Assembly: GCA_029204225.1 (NCBI GenBank)
Contig: CM055093.1
Location: 28,655,777 to 28,719,776, forward strand
From: Diphasiastrum complanatum
Lineage: Eukaryota > Streptophyta > Lycopodiopsida > Lycopodiales > Lycopodiaceae
Reading direction: 5' to 3'
DNA: 64,000 bases
Of the stretch, positions 8,976 through 18,808 are shown in pieces; positions within the stretch are counted from its first letter, which is position 1; every line of letters starts with the position of its first letter. Made by a program: the position numbers and the translations under genes. Under the pieces are notes generated by a model that did no database searches, was not told the DNA's origin, and saw nothing but the letters and a program-made list of their open reading frames with translations.

Positions 8976-9509
8976 TGACATGTACTACTAGTACATCAGT
9001 GCTTATCAATGCATCAGAATATCCATTGTAAGCTTTGTAGGCCCAAAAAAAGCTATTAGCCTTAAGAACAAGGCAGTTCCCTCTTTAGGCCCTCCAAAGT
9101 AATTAATAAGGATAATAGGCCAACAAGGGCCCAATGAAGTTTAAATAATACTTAACAAAGGCTAACTATCTCTCAAGATAGTTAAGTTAAGTAAGAGCAT
9201 TGTCTATAACTAGGCAAGAGACATCATTTTGTGAATCTTTTGGCTCATTTGCAAGTGAGAGCTTCTTGCTTCCTCCTTGTGAATATGAGCTATGAGGATT
9301 TCCTTTGCTAGGTCTCATGTGCCTTATCTACATGAATCCATGTTCATTTACATTGCTTTGTACTCTTCATTTCATTTCTATTGTGATTCTATGGAGATCC
9401 TTGTGTTTCTAGCTTTCTATGGATATGCTATCTTGAATGCTTTGTACTTTTCTTGCTCTTAGCTTTACTTCCATTGTAATTGCTATTTTCTTAGATTTGG
9501 CACATGACA
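8976..9509 (+). repeat. element A 3' LTR
   Basis: 534 bp, TGACATGTACTACTAG to GGCACATGACA; matches both 5' copies with few differences. Followed by the TGCAA duplication at 9510-9514. Confidence 0.9.
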
Positions 9510-9514
9510 TGCAA
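9510..9514. repeat. target site duplication of element A, right
   Basis: TGCAA, identical to 3561-3565. Confidence 0.9.
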
Positions 9515-10331
9515 GCAACTAATGGATATGGAAAAGAGGTCTTATTCAATGAGTTTGGTGGTCAAGAGGAAGATCAAGAGGTTGATCTTAAAAGTCTTCA
9601 ACAACGCAAAAGAGAAAGTGGCAATTTGGAGCTAGTCAAGAGCATCAAAGGGAAGTCAAGTGGCAAAGGTACTTTGGATCTATTTTTGCAGGTTATTGAA
9701 TAGTCAATTAAGGTAAAGGGGACAACAAGTAAGTGTTTCTCAAGTTTATGTTACTTGTATCTCATATTTGAGCAATTTCATGTGAATGTGGTCAAATTGT
9801 CAAGATATGGTGAAACTAGTTACATTATTTTGCATGATTTCAATGTTGGAGTTGTACTAGCATTCTTGGATGGTTTTGTCGATGGAAATGAAGCTAAGGG
9901 AGGCTCATTATATCAGTCATTCATGATCAAGTCATCAAGTGATTATGATATCTTATGGCAAGATGGAGATGGAGGGTCATTCATGGATTTTCATGGTGGA
10001 GACATATCAAGGAAGGACAAATATGAAGGAGACATGGAAGAAAATGGTTATCACTCACATTTGTTGCTTGTTTTTTGTTATTTTCCAGAGATATCAATGG
10101 TGGAAACATGGAGGAATTTATCGATTATGATTCTATGTTACATTCTATGTTGGTTTTTCATCTTGATATGTAAACTTGATGTAAGAAATAGTGAAGCATT
10201 TAATATGGACCCTATTATCTATATCAATTATGAAAGCTATTATAAAACCATAGAAATGAGGTTTATTCTTAGAATGGAGATCATTCTTAAGATGGATCAA
10301 AGTTGTGTGGTAAAACTAGTTGAAGAGGCAG
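9515..10331 (+). mobile_element. decayed interior of a non-autonomous copia-like element
   Basis: Continues the sequence interrupted at 3565. No known domain is visible in 9515-10100 apart from short hydrophilic frames. From about 10100 to 10320 it matches the segment of element B at about 12640-12860 (shared CK(I/L)DV(K/R)NSE and YINY stretches, then MDQS). It ends in GAAGAGGCAG, a likely polypurine tract, followed by an LTR-like start. Confidence 0.6.
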
Positions 10332-10680
10332 TGTGAAAAATGTCAACTAGTTTAGTTAGTCTAAATTGGCAATTTGGAGGCCAAAGTGAAATTTCAACTT
10401 AGAGATACATTTTTTCATGTCAATAAGGTCTAAAAATAGTATAGTTACTATTTTTAGAACTTTTCTCTTTTTATTCTATGTCCATCTCTTGCATATTTCT
10501 CATGATATCTTGAGCTCTAATGTGTAGAATGTGATTTTTCTTGTTGTACTTAGATTCACACGTGTGAAGGACAATGTACGGAGTGATTTTGATCAAATCT
10601 TCATGTATTTCCAAGTTCTAGCATGGTAGATGCATAATTTCTAGCTTGTAAATGAATCTAGATGTTCACTCCAATTTAGC
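10332..10680 (+). repeat. partial LTR related to the element B family
   Basis: Starts TGTGAAAAATGTCAACTAG, close to the element B LTR start, and shares GAGGCCAAA and ACTTAGAG further on. It contains the palindrome CACACGTGTG at 10557-10566. A related copy in the opposite orientation lies near 37990-38260. No 3' end or primer site follows, so it is truncated. Confidence 0.6.
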
Positions 10681-11152
10681 CAAAGATTGGATATGATTTT
10701 TTAACAAAAATGGGTAAGAAGCACTCCGGGGTCATAGTCCAAGTGCAAAATTTTTAGAACAGTTGTGTTTTTTTGCAAGCACATGTCTTATATTTGAGAA
10801 ACTTAAAATTTGCATTCATAGATGGCTTGGAGGGCATAGAAGATCAATATGTGAATCTTTGTTATTTATTGTTAAGAGGCTTATTTAGGGGGAAAGGCTC
10901 AAACATTCTACAAGAACTCAAGTGAGCTCTATCATGGCAAGGAGGTCTATCATGTCTTTCACACTTGGGTCCTTTCAAACCTTCGTCTTAAAATTTATGT
11001 ATGATATATCTCACAATATATACCCACTTGTTTTCATTTTTTCTTGGTTCTATACCAACTCAAGAACACTCATGCCAATGATGTTGTTACTATGTCTATA
11101 GCATTTTTAAGACAATGTTGTTGTCTACACCCTGACAGAATTTATAGCAGAC
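10681..11152 (+). repeat. dispersed repeat, copy 1
   Basis: The part from about 10685 to 11045 (GGATATGATTTTTTAACAAAAATGGG, split over several blocks, through GTATGATATATCTCACAATAT) recurs at about 40077-40340. The 40-kb copy lacks about 90 bp found here. No coding domain recognised. The rest to 11152 shows nothing specific. Confidence 0.7.
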
Positions 11153-11157
11153 AACTC
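11153..11157. repeat. target site duplication of element B, left
   Basis: AACTC before the LTR start at 11158; identical to 13718-13722. Confidence 0.88.
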
Positions 11158-11806
11158 TGTGAAAGATTCAACTAGTTTCATCACATTTTGCAATATTTTC
11201 ATATTTGGCATATTGAGGCCAAAACTTGTTTTAGACTTAGAGGTTGACTTTTCAAAGTTTATTAGTCTAAATTTCATCTGAATAAACACTTTTTGAAAGT
11301 GTGGGAAAGATAGAATGCGAGTTTGAGTGGATTCAATTTGAATAAGTTGGGTACATTGAATCTAGACCCAAAATTAGTAGGGTTAGCATTTTGGTGGGAA
11401 AGCCAAATGGCCAAATAGGGTTTGGACCTACTATAAAAGGATGTGACTCATGGAGAGAGTGATTTTCTCTCTTCTCTATTTCATTTCATGCTTATACATG
11501 GTTCTCTTTGGTTCTACTATCCATTGGTGCACTATCTTGGTGATTGCTTGCAATTCTATGTGTAGAATGAACTATATTTGCTATTTTTGGATCACACGTG
11601 TGAAATACAGTAGCTTGCTGGTTTTGTATGTATAGAAACAGTACATAATCATTTCATTCAAGTTTGATCAAGTTCTATTAGTGTTTGCATCTCAAATTGT
11701 GTGTAGATGCTGATTTTTCTACATTGGTGAGATTGGTCGTGTATTTCTCTTTCTAACCAAAGATCATTCAAGTAGATTGGATCTTAATGATCTGAAATCT
11801 TTCACA
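11158..11806 (+). repeat. element B 5' LTR
   Basis: Begins TGTGAAAGAT and ends ATCTTTCACA, a perfect 10-bp inverted pair. Contains a possible TATA box (CTATAAAAGG near 11432) and the palindrome CACACGTGTG at 11593-11602. Confidence 0.9.
11430..11442 (+). promoter_or_regulatory. putative LTR TATA box of element B
   Basis: ACTATAAAAGGAT in the 5' LTR; the same site is kept in the 3' LTR near 13341. Its position, about 375 bp from the LTR end, is plausible for an LTR promoter. Confidence 0.55.
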
Positions 11807-11818
11807 TGGTATCAGAGC
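11807..11818 (+). promoter_or_regulatory. primer binding site (tRNA-iMet) of element B
   Basis: TGGTATCAGAGC directly after the LTR end. Confidence 0.92.
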
Positions 11819-12079
11819 TTATGTTTCAGGTTATGAAGGAGGAAATTAGATCTATCAATGATTTGGTAAAGATATCAAGTCTAGAGCATGCTAGAGAGGA
11901 TTCTACACCAAAATCGGATTTTTTGCTTTTGTAGACTGGATCTTTTGTAGATCAAAACACTAAATAGGTCAATATACTTGTTCAAATATTGGTGATTTCT
12001 TTTGAAAGCATTTGTTGTTGTTCAAAGGAGTGCTTTGTGCATTGAAGCAGGTTGAAAGAGAAGATCAAGTCATTGCTAC

Positions 12080-12331
12080 ATGGCAACCTCAATTGGAGTC
12101 ATGTTGGAAGCCTATGATAGGCTTATCTCAAGTAGCTATTCATTGTGGAAAGTGAGGATGGAGTCACTTCTTGAGATGAATGATGTTTTGGATATTGTTG
12201 TAGGTTTGGAGGAGAGACCAGCAACACAACAAGATCAATTGAGGTATGACAAGAGGGCCAAGAAGGCTCTACACATGATAAAGATGAATGTTACCAATGA
12301 ACTTCTCAAGGAAGTTGGTAAGTGCACATGA
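12080..12331 (+). pseudogene. element B gag, N-terminal part
   Basis: Copia gag opening: LEAYDRLISSSYSLWKVRME, DVLDIVVGLEERP, and RAKKALHMIKMNVTNELLKEV. This part is normal in order and length. It stops at TGA (12329-12331) inside the conserved GSCTTSKEAW-type block, a single change; the same frame continues directly as the next entry. Confidence 0.85.
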
Positions 12332-12334
12332 TCT

Positions 12335-13072
12335 TTGGAAGCTTGGAATTCATTGAAGAAGCTTTATGAATCCAAGTCTACTTCTAGAGTGTTGACTCTA
12401 AGAAGGCAAATCTTTTCTTGTTTGCAAAAGAATGAAGAAAGTCCAAGTACTTCTGTTTTGAGAATGAAAGCATTGAATGATGAGTTAGCTTGCATAGATG
12501 AAAGCATTAAGGAAGGAGAGCTTATTCAAGTGATTCTTAATGGCTTGTTGGATGCTCATGCTAACATTGTTCAAAGTATTGCTATTCAAAAGAATTTGCT
12601 AAGTTTGATGGATCTACAAGAGAGTTCAGAGTTGGAAGCATGGTGGAATCATTTCATTTACATTCTAATTGATTCTTCATGTTCTAGTCACATTTTTACA
12701 TGTAAAATTGATGTAAAAAATAGTGAACCATCCCAAGTGGACACTATTCTCTATATCAATTATGGTTGTTTCTATTTTGAGCATTACATGATCACTGAAA
12801 GAAGGTCTATTCTCAGGAATAAGATCATTCTTATGATGGATCAAAGTTCTATTGTCAAAAACTATGCTAGGAGCAAGCATATTGAGATACAATATCATTT
12901 TGTGAGGGAGCGAGTCATTGCAAAGGAGGTGGAGCTTCAACATGTGTCTTCAAGGGAATGTGTAGCTGATATCTTCACCAAAGCATTGGGAAAATACTTG
13001 TTCATGAAGCATAGGACTTCACTTGGAGTATTATCAAAGTCTATGCTAAACCTATTTGAAGAGGGAGAGTGA
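12335..13072 (+). CDS. element B gag C-terminal part fused to RNase H tail
   Basis: Same frame as the gag opening. Residues 1-95: EAWNSLKKLYESKSTSRVLT, SVLRMKALNDEL, IQVILNGLLDAH (copia gag). Residues about 100-175: unrecognised segment with CKIDVKNSEP and ILYINYGC, shared with 9515-10331. Residues about 176-245: the pol C-terminus, ARSKHIEIQYHFVRERVIAK, ECVADIFTKALGKY and RTSLGVLSKSML. The fusion is in frame. No zinc knuckle, protease or RT. It ends at the LTR start. Except for the one TGA upstream this would be a single 330-codon gag-tail protein. Confidence 0.82.
   Translation: MEAWNSLKKLYESKSTSRVLTLRRQIFSCLQKNEESPSTSVLRMKALNDELACIDESIKEGELIQVILNGLLDAHANIVQSIAIQKNLLSLMDLQESSELEAWWNHFIYILIDSSCSSHIFTCKIDVKNSEPSQVDTILYINYGCFYFEHYMITERRSILRNKIILMMDQSSIVKNYARSKHIEIQYHFVRERVIAKEVELQHVSSRECVADIFTKALGKYLFMKHRTSLGVLSKSMLNLFEEGE
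13058..13067 (+). promoter_or_regulatory. polypurine tract of element B
   Basis: GAAGAGGGAG just before the 3' LTR. Confidence 0.82.
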
Positions 13073-13717
13073 AAGATTCAACTAGTTTCATCACATTTTG
13101 CAATATTTCCATATTTGGCATATTGAGGCCAAAACTTGTTTTAGACTTAGAGGTTGACTTTTCATAGTTCATTAGTCTAAATTTCATTTTAATAAACACT
13201 TTTTGAAAGTGTGGGAAAGATAGAATGCGAGTTTGAGTAGATTCAATTTGAATAAGTTGGGTACATTGAATCTAGACCCAAAATTGGTAGGGTTAGCATT
13301 TTGGTGGGAAAGCCAAGTGGCCAAATAGGGTTTGGACCTGCTATAAAAGGATGTAACTCGTGGAGAGAGTCATCTTCTCTCTTCTCTATCTCATTTCATG
13401 CTTATACATGGTTCTCTTGGGTTCTACTATCCATTGGTGCACTATCTTGGTGATTGCTTGCAATTCTATGTGTAGAATGATCTATATTTGTCATTTTTGG
13501 ATCCACACGTGTAAAATACAATAGCTTGCTGGTTTTGTACGGACAGCAACAGTACATAATCATTTCATTCAAGTTTGATCGAGTTCTATTAGTGTTTGCA
13601 TCTCAAATTGTGTGTAGATGCTGATTTTTCTACATTGGTGAAATTGGTAGTGTATTTATCTTTCTAACCAAATATCATTCAAGTAGATTGGATCTTAAGG
13701 ATCTGAAATCTTTCACA
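13068..13717 (+). repeat. element B 3' LTR
   Basis: About 650 bp; AGTGAAAGAT (first T changed to A) to ATCTTTCACA. Its palindrome has decayed to CACACGTGTA. Followed by AACTC at 13718-13722. Confidence 0.9.
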
Positions 13718-13722
13718 AACTC

Positions 13723-14187
13723 TTGTAGCTTTTTTTTTTTACATTTTGAGAAGAAAGCAAAACTTAGGCATCACTTTACTTTTATGTAGAAGAAAAGGAT
13801 ACAACATAATGACTAGCTAGCAAACAAACTCATCTCTTGTTGCCAAAAGTTGATCATGGAGATTAGGAGTTTATTTGACCGATCGCATTCAACGATAAGA
13901 ATGCTTGAGCCCCGTGGAGACTCAAGACAGCTTAATCAAGATTATTGGTTTGGAACTCTTTGACTAGCCTATTGTTTTAAAAAAAATACTCATCATGCCA
14001 TTTATTTTATTTAAATTTGTGTATGATAAAGGATACATGTTGAAATCCCTTTAAAAACAACTATTTAGAAATAAGTAACCCAGAAATAAGGGATTTCTAA
14101 AAAATCCTTCCATGGATCTTGACTCAAATTACTCCAAAATCGACTTATGTAAGAAATCATTATGAACCTACTTGCTAAAATATGAAT
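13723..14187. other. no recognisable feature
   Basis: Contains a T11 run near 13732 and AT-rich sequence. No coding domain, LTR or repeat match to the rest of the window was seen. Confidence 0.5.
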
Positions 14188-14466
14188 CAAAAGATTGTTG
14201 TTGTTCCTTTGCATTACACATACATCTTAGCATCTCCGATAACATAACCTAGTCCGCGTATTGAGTTTGCACATTGATGGCAACCAATGATAGCCACCTG
14301 CATTCATTGATTGTGCACATAACTCACTAGGCAAGAAATGAGGAACATAACATGGAAGAAAAGCAACAATGAATTAGCACTTGTAAACATTTTTTTGTCT
14401 CATTGTGATCACACACCATGATGTTGAACACCATAACGTGGACAAACTGAGAGAGAATATGAGGGA
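14188..14466 (+). repeat. host repeat R, copy 1, left half
   Basis: GTTGTTGTTCCTTTGCATTA through GAGAGAATATGAGGG matches 40711-40985 closely. In copy 2 the sequence runs on into AAAAAAAAGAGAAGG; here it stops at about 14466, and that continuation is found at 19320. So R was split by about 4.85 kb of inserted copia sequence. Confidence 0.85.
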
Positions 14467-14488
14467 TGAAGAGTATGAGAATGTGATA

Positions 14489-14500
14489 TGCTCTGATACC
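14489..14500 (-). promoter_or_regulatory. primer binding site (tRNA-iMet), outer side of LTR C
   Basis: Plus-strand GCTCTGATACCA, i.e. TGGTATCAGAGC on the minus strand, immediately left of the LTR. It would belong to an element extending left, of which only about 22 bp (14467-14488) remain. Confidence 0.85.
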
Positions 14501-15570
14501 ACAAAGAGAATGAATGAATCAGGATCGCAGTCGCGAAGCTTTCACGAAGGAACCACGACTCTCTTGCCCTCGGATGGAGTTCAGATGCGATCGCTGGACA
14601 TTGCCATATTGAATCACTCCTACAATCCTCTAGAGTGTAGTCAAGCACTGCTAATCTATGTTTATAGAATTAATGCAACATTCAGCATAGTTTCAACCAA
14701 GGTGCGAAATTCAAATGAACAAGAAAACTTAAACACATGAATAAACAATAGACGCATTTGCATTTGAGATCAGACACAACAAGAAAATCATCTATATTGA
14801 TCTTTCTCTGATTTCTTAAAGGACTGCACGCAAATCCACGTAGTGCGTTGGCGTGGGAGAAACGCAGTTCTCTCACGAGCAATCGTCTCACTTTACTAGC
14901 AAATAGTTGGATCTACATATCCTAGACAGAATTGTCTTCGCACGCAGGTGGACATGTATTCTATATTTTGTCTTGATTGCTTTCTTGCATCAGACTACTA
15001 CATTACACTGTATGTGTACTCTGTTTATCTATATGTCAAGTAACATCTAGTAAGTATAGTCGCTCTATGTAAGTCTAAGATTAGAGTTATTAAGCATCTA
15101 CAACTAATCAGGAAAATACAAGAGTGGCAAATTAGCCATGACCTAAAATGTATCTGTTGATGTCATGCCATCAAATCAGATATTTGTACTTCTGGGTACT
15201 TGCATGATCTCGCTGGTACTCTCTGGAGCGTGGAGGGCAGGAGAAGGTTTTGTTTTGCTCGTCTGCCTTCTCTCGTACTGGATCGCAAAAGATTCTCGTG
15301 TTGGACCACAAAAGATTCTCATTCTTGAATCTTTCATGTTCACGAACTGTTTGTCTTCGTCTGCTTTGACTTTCAAGTTTGCAAATCGTTCGTCTTTGTT
15401 TCTATTGAATTTCGAGATTGTGAACCGTTCGTCTTCGTTTTCTTTGTCTTTCAAGTTCGCGAAAATTTTTGTGCTTTGTGTCTCCTGACTTTCGTTTTCG
15501 CGAACATCTTCGTCAGGTTGAGGGCTGAAAGCTAGCAAGGCTTTGTAGTTCGAAACATTTTGTTTCTTCA
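14501..15570 (-). repeat. LTR of copia family C, left copy
   Basis: In minus sense it starts TGAAGAAACAAAATG at 15570, after a polypurine tract, and runs to the primer site. Same family as the 5' LTR of element E (48731-49676): shared blocks around CCAACGCACT and GCGTGCGA. At 15340-15480 it contains about three units of roughly 40 bp (TTCGTCTTCGT plus CTTTCAAGTTCGC type). Confidence 0.82.
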
Positions 15571-15583
15571 GTTCCCTCTCAAA
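15571..15583 (-). promoter_or_regulatory. polypurine tract of element C
   Basis: Minus-strand TTTGAGAGGGAAC immediately before the LTR start. Confidence 0.75.
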
Positions 15584-17497
15584 TCATGATAGCTTTATGA
15601 TCTCGAGACTGCTCCTCTGTCTCTCAAAGAGTCCTTTGTCCAGGGCTTTAGTGAAGATGTTAGCAACCTTGTCTTTAATTCCGATGAAGGTGGTCTGCAA
15701 CATCTTCCTTTCAATTAGATCCCTGATCAAGTGGTACTTGATCGCAATGTGCTTCGTTCTAGAATGAAACAGGAGATCTTTTGTCAGGTGTATTGGAGAG
15801 GTGTTGTCCATCTGCAAGACCAGGGGCTCATTCCTTGTTTCACCCAATTCGTCCAGGAACTGCCTTAGCTAGATTATTTTGTTGGCCATCTTTGTTGCTG
15901 CAACGTATTCTGCTTCACAGAATGACTAGGCAATAATGGTCTACTTTTTGTTGACCCAGAGAACTGTTGCTCCTGATGCGATGGTGCATCCTCCTGAGAC
16001 GCTTTTATAGTCATCCTTGAGAGATGCCCAGCTAGCATCGTTGTAGGAAAATATCCTGAAACCTGCATCAGGACAATAACACAAGCCATAATCCCTCATT
16101 AATTGAAGATTCTACAAAATGCATTTTGCAATCTTCCAATGTATCGAGCCTGGATTCGTGTAGAATTGGCTCATCCTGAACACTGCATAAGCATTATCAG
16201 GACATGTGTTGTCTGCAAGGTAAATCAGTGATTCTATCAGCTTCCTATAAGGTGTGAGCTGCATTTGTTCTCTCTCTTCCTCAGTCCTTGGACAGTCGTC
16301 TCTTGTCAGCACCATCTCTACGAGAATTGGAGTGTTCGCTCCTTTGTAGTTCGGGATCCAAAAGTCCTCTAGGATCTTCTGGGTGTATCTGGATTGGTGA
16401 AGGTATAACTTACCTCCCTTGTAGTCCCTTTCAATTTGTAAGCCTAGGTAACACTTGGCTTCTTCCAGATCCACTATTTTGAAATGTTTCGAGATGTCTG
16501 CCTTTACTTTGACAAATAGCTACTCACTCCTGCAAAGTATCAAAGTGTCATCCACATATACAACCACTATGATGATCTGCCCATCTGTAACTCTGACATA
16601 TACATTAGAATCAGCCAACAGAGGCTTGAATCCTAATGATTTCAGGGCTTGATCTTTCTTCTTGTACCATTGTTGGGCTGATTGTTTCAGACCGTAGATG
16701 CTTTTATGCATTCTGCATGCATAGTCAGGAAGTGAATTCGAGACATATCCTGGGGGTTGATCCATGTAGACCTCTTCGTCTAATTCGCCATGCAAGAAGG
16801 CTGTCTTCTCGTCTACAATGTAGATCTTTAGGTCATAAGCTGCTGCATATGCAAATAACAGACGTAGGGAAGAATGTTTGACAACAAGAGAGAAGGTTTC
16901 AGAGTAGTCAATACCATATCTCTGAGAGAAACCTTTCGCTATCAGTCTTGCCTTGTATTTTGTGATGTTCCCATCTGGTCCGTATTTGAGCTTGAAAACT
17001 CATTTGCATTTGACAATCTTGCGCTTATGTGGTAATGGCTCCAACCTCCATACCTGTTTCTTCCTCATGGACTCCATCTCTTTGTTCATGGCTTAGATCC
17101 ATTTGTCCTTCTCTGGATTGTCAATCGCTTTCTCGAAAGTCTATGGTTTGCCACTGAATCCGCAGAACTCTTCTAATGTGGAAGCTGGGCTGCCTGGCAC
17201 ATATCTTGCTGGTGCTCTTCATGGTCTTGTCGACCTTCTGGGAGATCCTCCTCGAACAGCTATGCCTTTGTCTTCTTTTGCTTTGCTCGGTCCGGAACCA
17301 TCTTGGTTTACAAGAACTGCAGCGGCAAGTTGTCTCTCGAATCTTTCTTCATCAGATTCGTCGCTCGAATGGGAGACGACTCAAAAATCTTTGTTTTTGT
17401 GTTCGTCCTCTGCTCCCTCTGTCATTGGCGGCATGTCATAGTAATGTCTCTCCAAAACTTCGTAGCTGACAGAATCGTCATTGGCCATTGTCCTGCT
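15584..17497 (-). pseudogene. copia pol of element C: linker, RT, RNase H
   Basis: Read on the minus strand from 17497: linker (HYYDMPP, SHSSDESDEE, FCGFSGKP), RT opening (DKWI, then FKLKYGPDG), AKGFSQRYGIDYSETFS, TAFLHGELDEEVYMDQPPG, YGLKQSAQQWYKK, the catalytic box VVVYVDDTLILC (about 16545), then ECKCYLGLQIE-type blocks at 16440-16474, TPYRKLIESLIYLA, RNase H with SFCEAEYVAATKMA, LQMDNTSPI and SRTKHIAIKYHLIRDLI, and KVANIFTKALDKGLFE at the C-terminus. Several stops (for example near 16540, 15945 and 15870) and frameshifts break it. The 5' portion (gag to integrase) is missing; the copy is cut at 17497 by LTR D. Confidence 0.9.
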
Positions 17498-18229
17498 TGT
17501 GAACATTATTAAAATATTATCTTCCTATCTCGAGTTTGGGGCCATGTCCATGGTGATTTCCACTAAAATTCATGTTGTACATAAAAGGAGTGTGAATTGA
17601 GCACATATCCTTCTAGTGTAGCTCTGATTTGAGTTACATAGGTTCAATTTTGATGACATGCAGTAGTTTAGATAACATGCAAAGTCATACTATATGCATG
17701 CAAGCCATGTGCAATCAGTGCATGCAACATGCAAAGTAGTTTCTGTGACCATCTACACATGTCTAGGCAGTTTTATGAGTTGACATGTAGTACATGCAAC
17801 ATACATGCATGCAGTTACACATGTGGATCTCTGGTAGGTGAATTAGTTCAGTTAAGTGGACTTTCCATGCAACTCCACTGTAGGAATTCGAGTCTCTCTC
17901 ATGTAGGGAAAGCTGGGTATGTTTTGTCACATTGTGAATATTGAGATTTTGGTGTTTTGGACTCATTCTCTCTCTACTCAAATTTTCTATGCTTGATTTT
18001 CTCTCTCTACTCGAGAGCAGCCCTTTTTTCCATACTGAACACTTAGAATTATTTCTGACATTCATTTCTCATAGTAAAGAGTTAGATTTTTTCATCAGAT
18101 GTATGCCATTGTGCTCTTGCCTTAGATTTTTCAAGCGTACTGTTCTTTGATCAATCTTGTGCAATCACAACACCTCAGTAAGGTCCTGTAGGGTGTGTGG
18201 TGAAGTTCACACGTGCTAAAAACTTCACA
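17498..18229 (+). repeat. LTR D (copia, plus strand)
   Basis: Starts TGTGAACATTATTAAAATAT, resembling the element H LTR start, and ends AACTTCACA directly before a primer site. Contains CACACGTG near 18209. The start was placed by the TGTGAA/TTCACA inverted ends, so it may be off by some bases. Confidence 0.72.
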
Positions 18230-18241
18230 TGGTATCAGAGC
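18230..18241 (+). promoter_or_regulatory. primer binding site (tRNA-iMet) of element D
   Basis: TGGTATCAGAGC right after LTR D, proving plus orientation. Confidence 0.88.
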
Positions 18242-18808
18242 TTCATGTTTTGAGGAGGTGAGGGTGTATACATCAGATCATCAATGTTTTTGCTTGCAGG
18301 AACTCGGATTAATCTGTGGATCAAATCAAGGCTGATCTGATCTAGTGGAGCTCCGTACGGACAGAGAGCTCACATGTGTGAAATCAGCACTCATTAATGA
18401 GTGCTACTTCTCAAGGAATGATCCAAATTTGATGTTCTATAGCTTGTTGGATAGGTATTGAAGAGTAGAATGTGTTGCTCTTGTTTCTAAATCAATTTGA
18501 CTTCTTTTAAGAAGACTTTTAGGCAATTAGATAGTTTGAGAGGGTACTCAACTTGTGGGATATGCCAAAGTGAGCACACATCTGTCTTTTTCACCATTTT
18601 CATCAATTTTCACTGTCAATCAAGTAGAATTGGATAGAAGTGAGTGTTCTGAGGTCTTAGACTTTTCATTTCACACATATTACCGTGTTTGAGTTGAAAG
18701 TAAGTTCCTAGAGAGTTTATCAGTACTTTGAAACTTGTGGGAGAGATAGACTTCTTGCTTGCATGTGCTTCTTCTTTTGTGACTGGAGCAAGATCCAAAT
18801 TCAAGATA
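18242..18808 (+). other. leader of element D, truncated
   Basis: Untranslated leader-like sequence with GTACGGACAG and ACATGTGTGAAATC. No gag is reached before the sequence switches to LTR C at about 18809. Confidence 0.6.

Larger units (their letters stand above)
3566..9509 (+). mobile_element. Element A: gag-only LTR retrotransposon (TR-GAG-like) with captured host gene pieces
   Basis: A complete 5.94-kb insertion bounded by TGCAA duplications. Layout: doubled 5' LTR (3566-4613), tRNA-iMet primer site (4619-4630), long leader, antisense eIF4A/6PGDH chimera (about 5552-6256), CT-rich minisatellite (6362-6575), two gag domains (7267-8879), polypurine tract (8964-8975) and 3' LTR (8976-9509). 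No protease, integrase, RT or RNase H is present. Plants contain gag-only LTR elements (the TR-GAG class) thought to be mobilised by autonomous partners; this looks like one. LTR copies are very similar by eye, suggesting a fairly recent insertion. Confidence 0.88.
11158..13717 (+). mobile_element. Element B: short non-autonomous copia element (gag joined to RNase H tail)
   Basis: 2.56 kb with two LTRs of about 650 bp, AACTC target duplications, tRNA-iMet primer site and polypurine tract GAAGAGGGAG. The 1.26-kb interior holds copia gag followed by an unrecognised segment and then the last about 75 codons of pol. Protease, integrase, RT and most of RNase H are gone. All parts needed in cis for reverse transcription are present, so it could be mobilised by a related autonomous copia. 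Confidence 0.9.

Noticed and set aside
9755-10336. 193-codon frame as a gene
   Set aside because: Its second half matches the unrecognised segment of element B and it ends at an LTR, so it belongs to a decayed element rather than a host gene.
14188-14466. Antisense frame with GCHQCAN/GLGYVIGDAKMYV (clear in the 40.7-41.1 kb copy) as a conserved gene
   Set aside because: It is interrupted by a stop in the other copy and matches no family I know.
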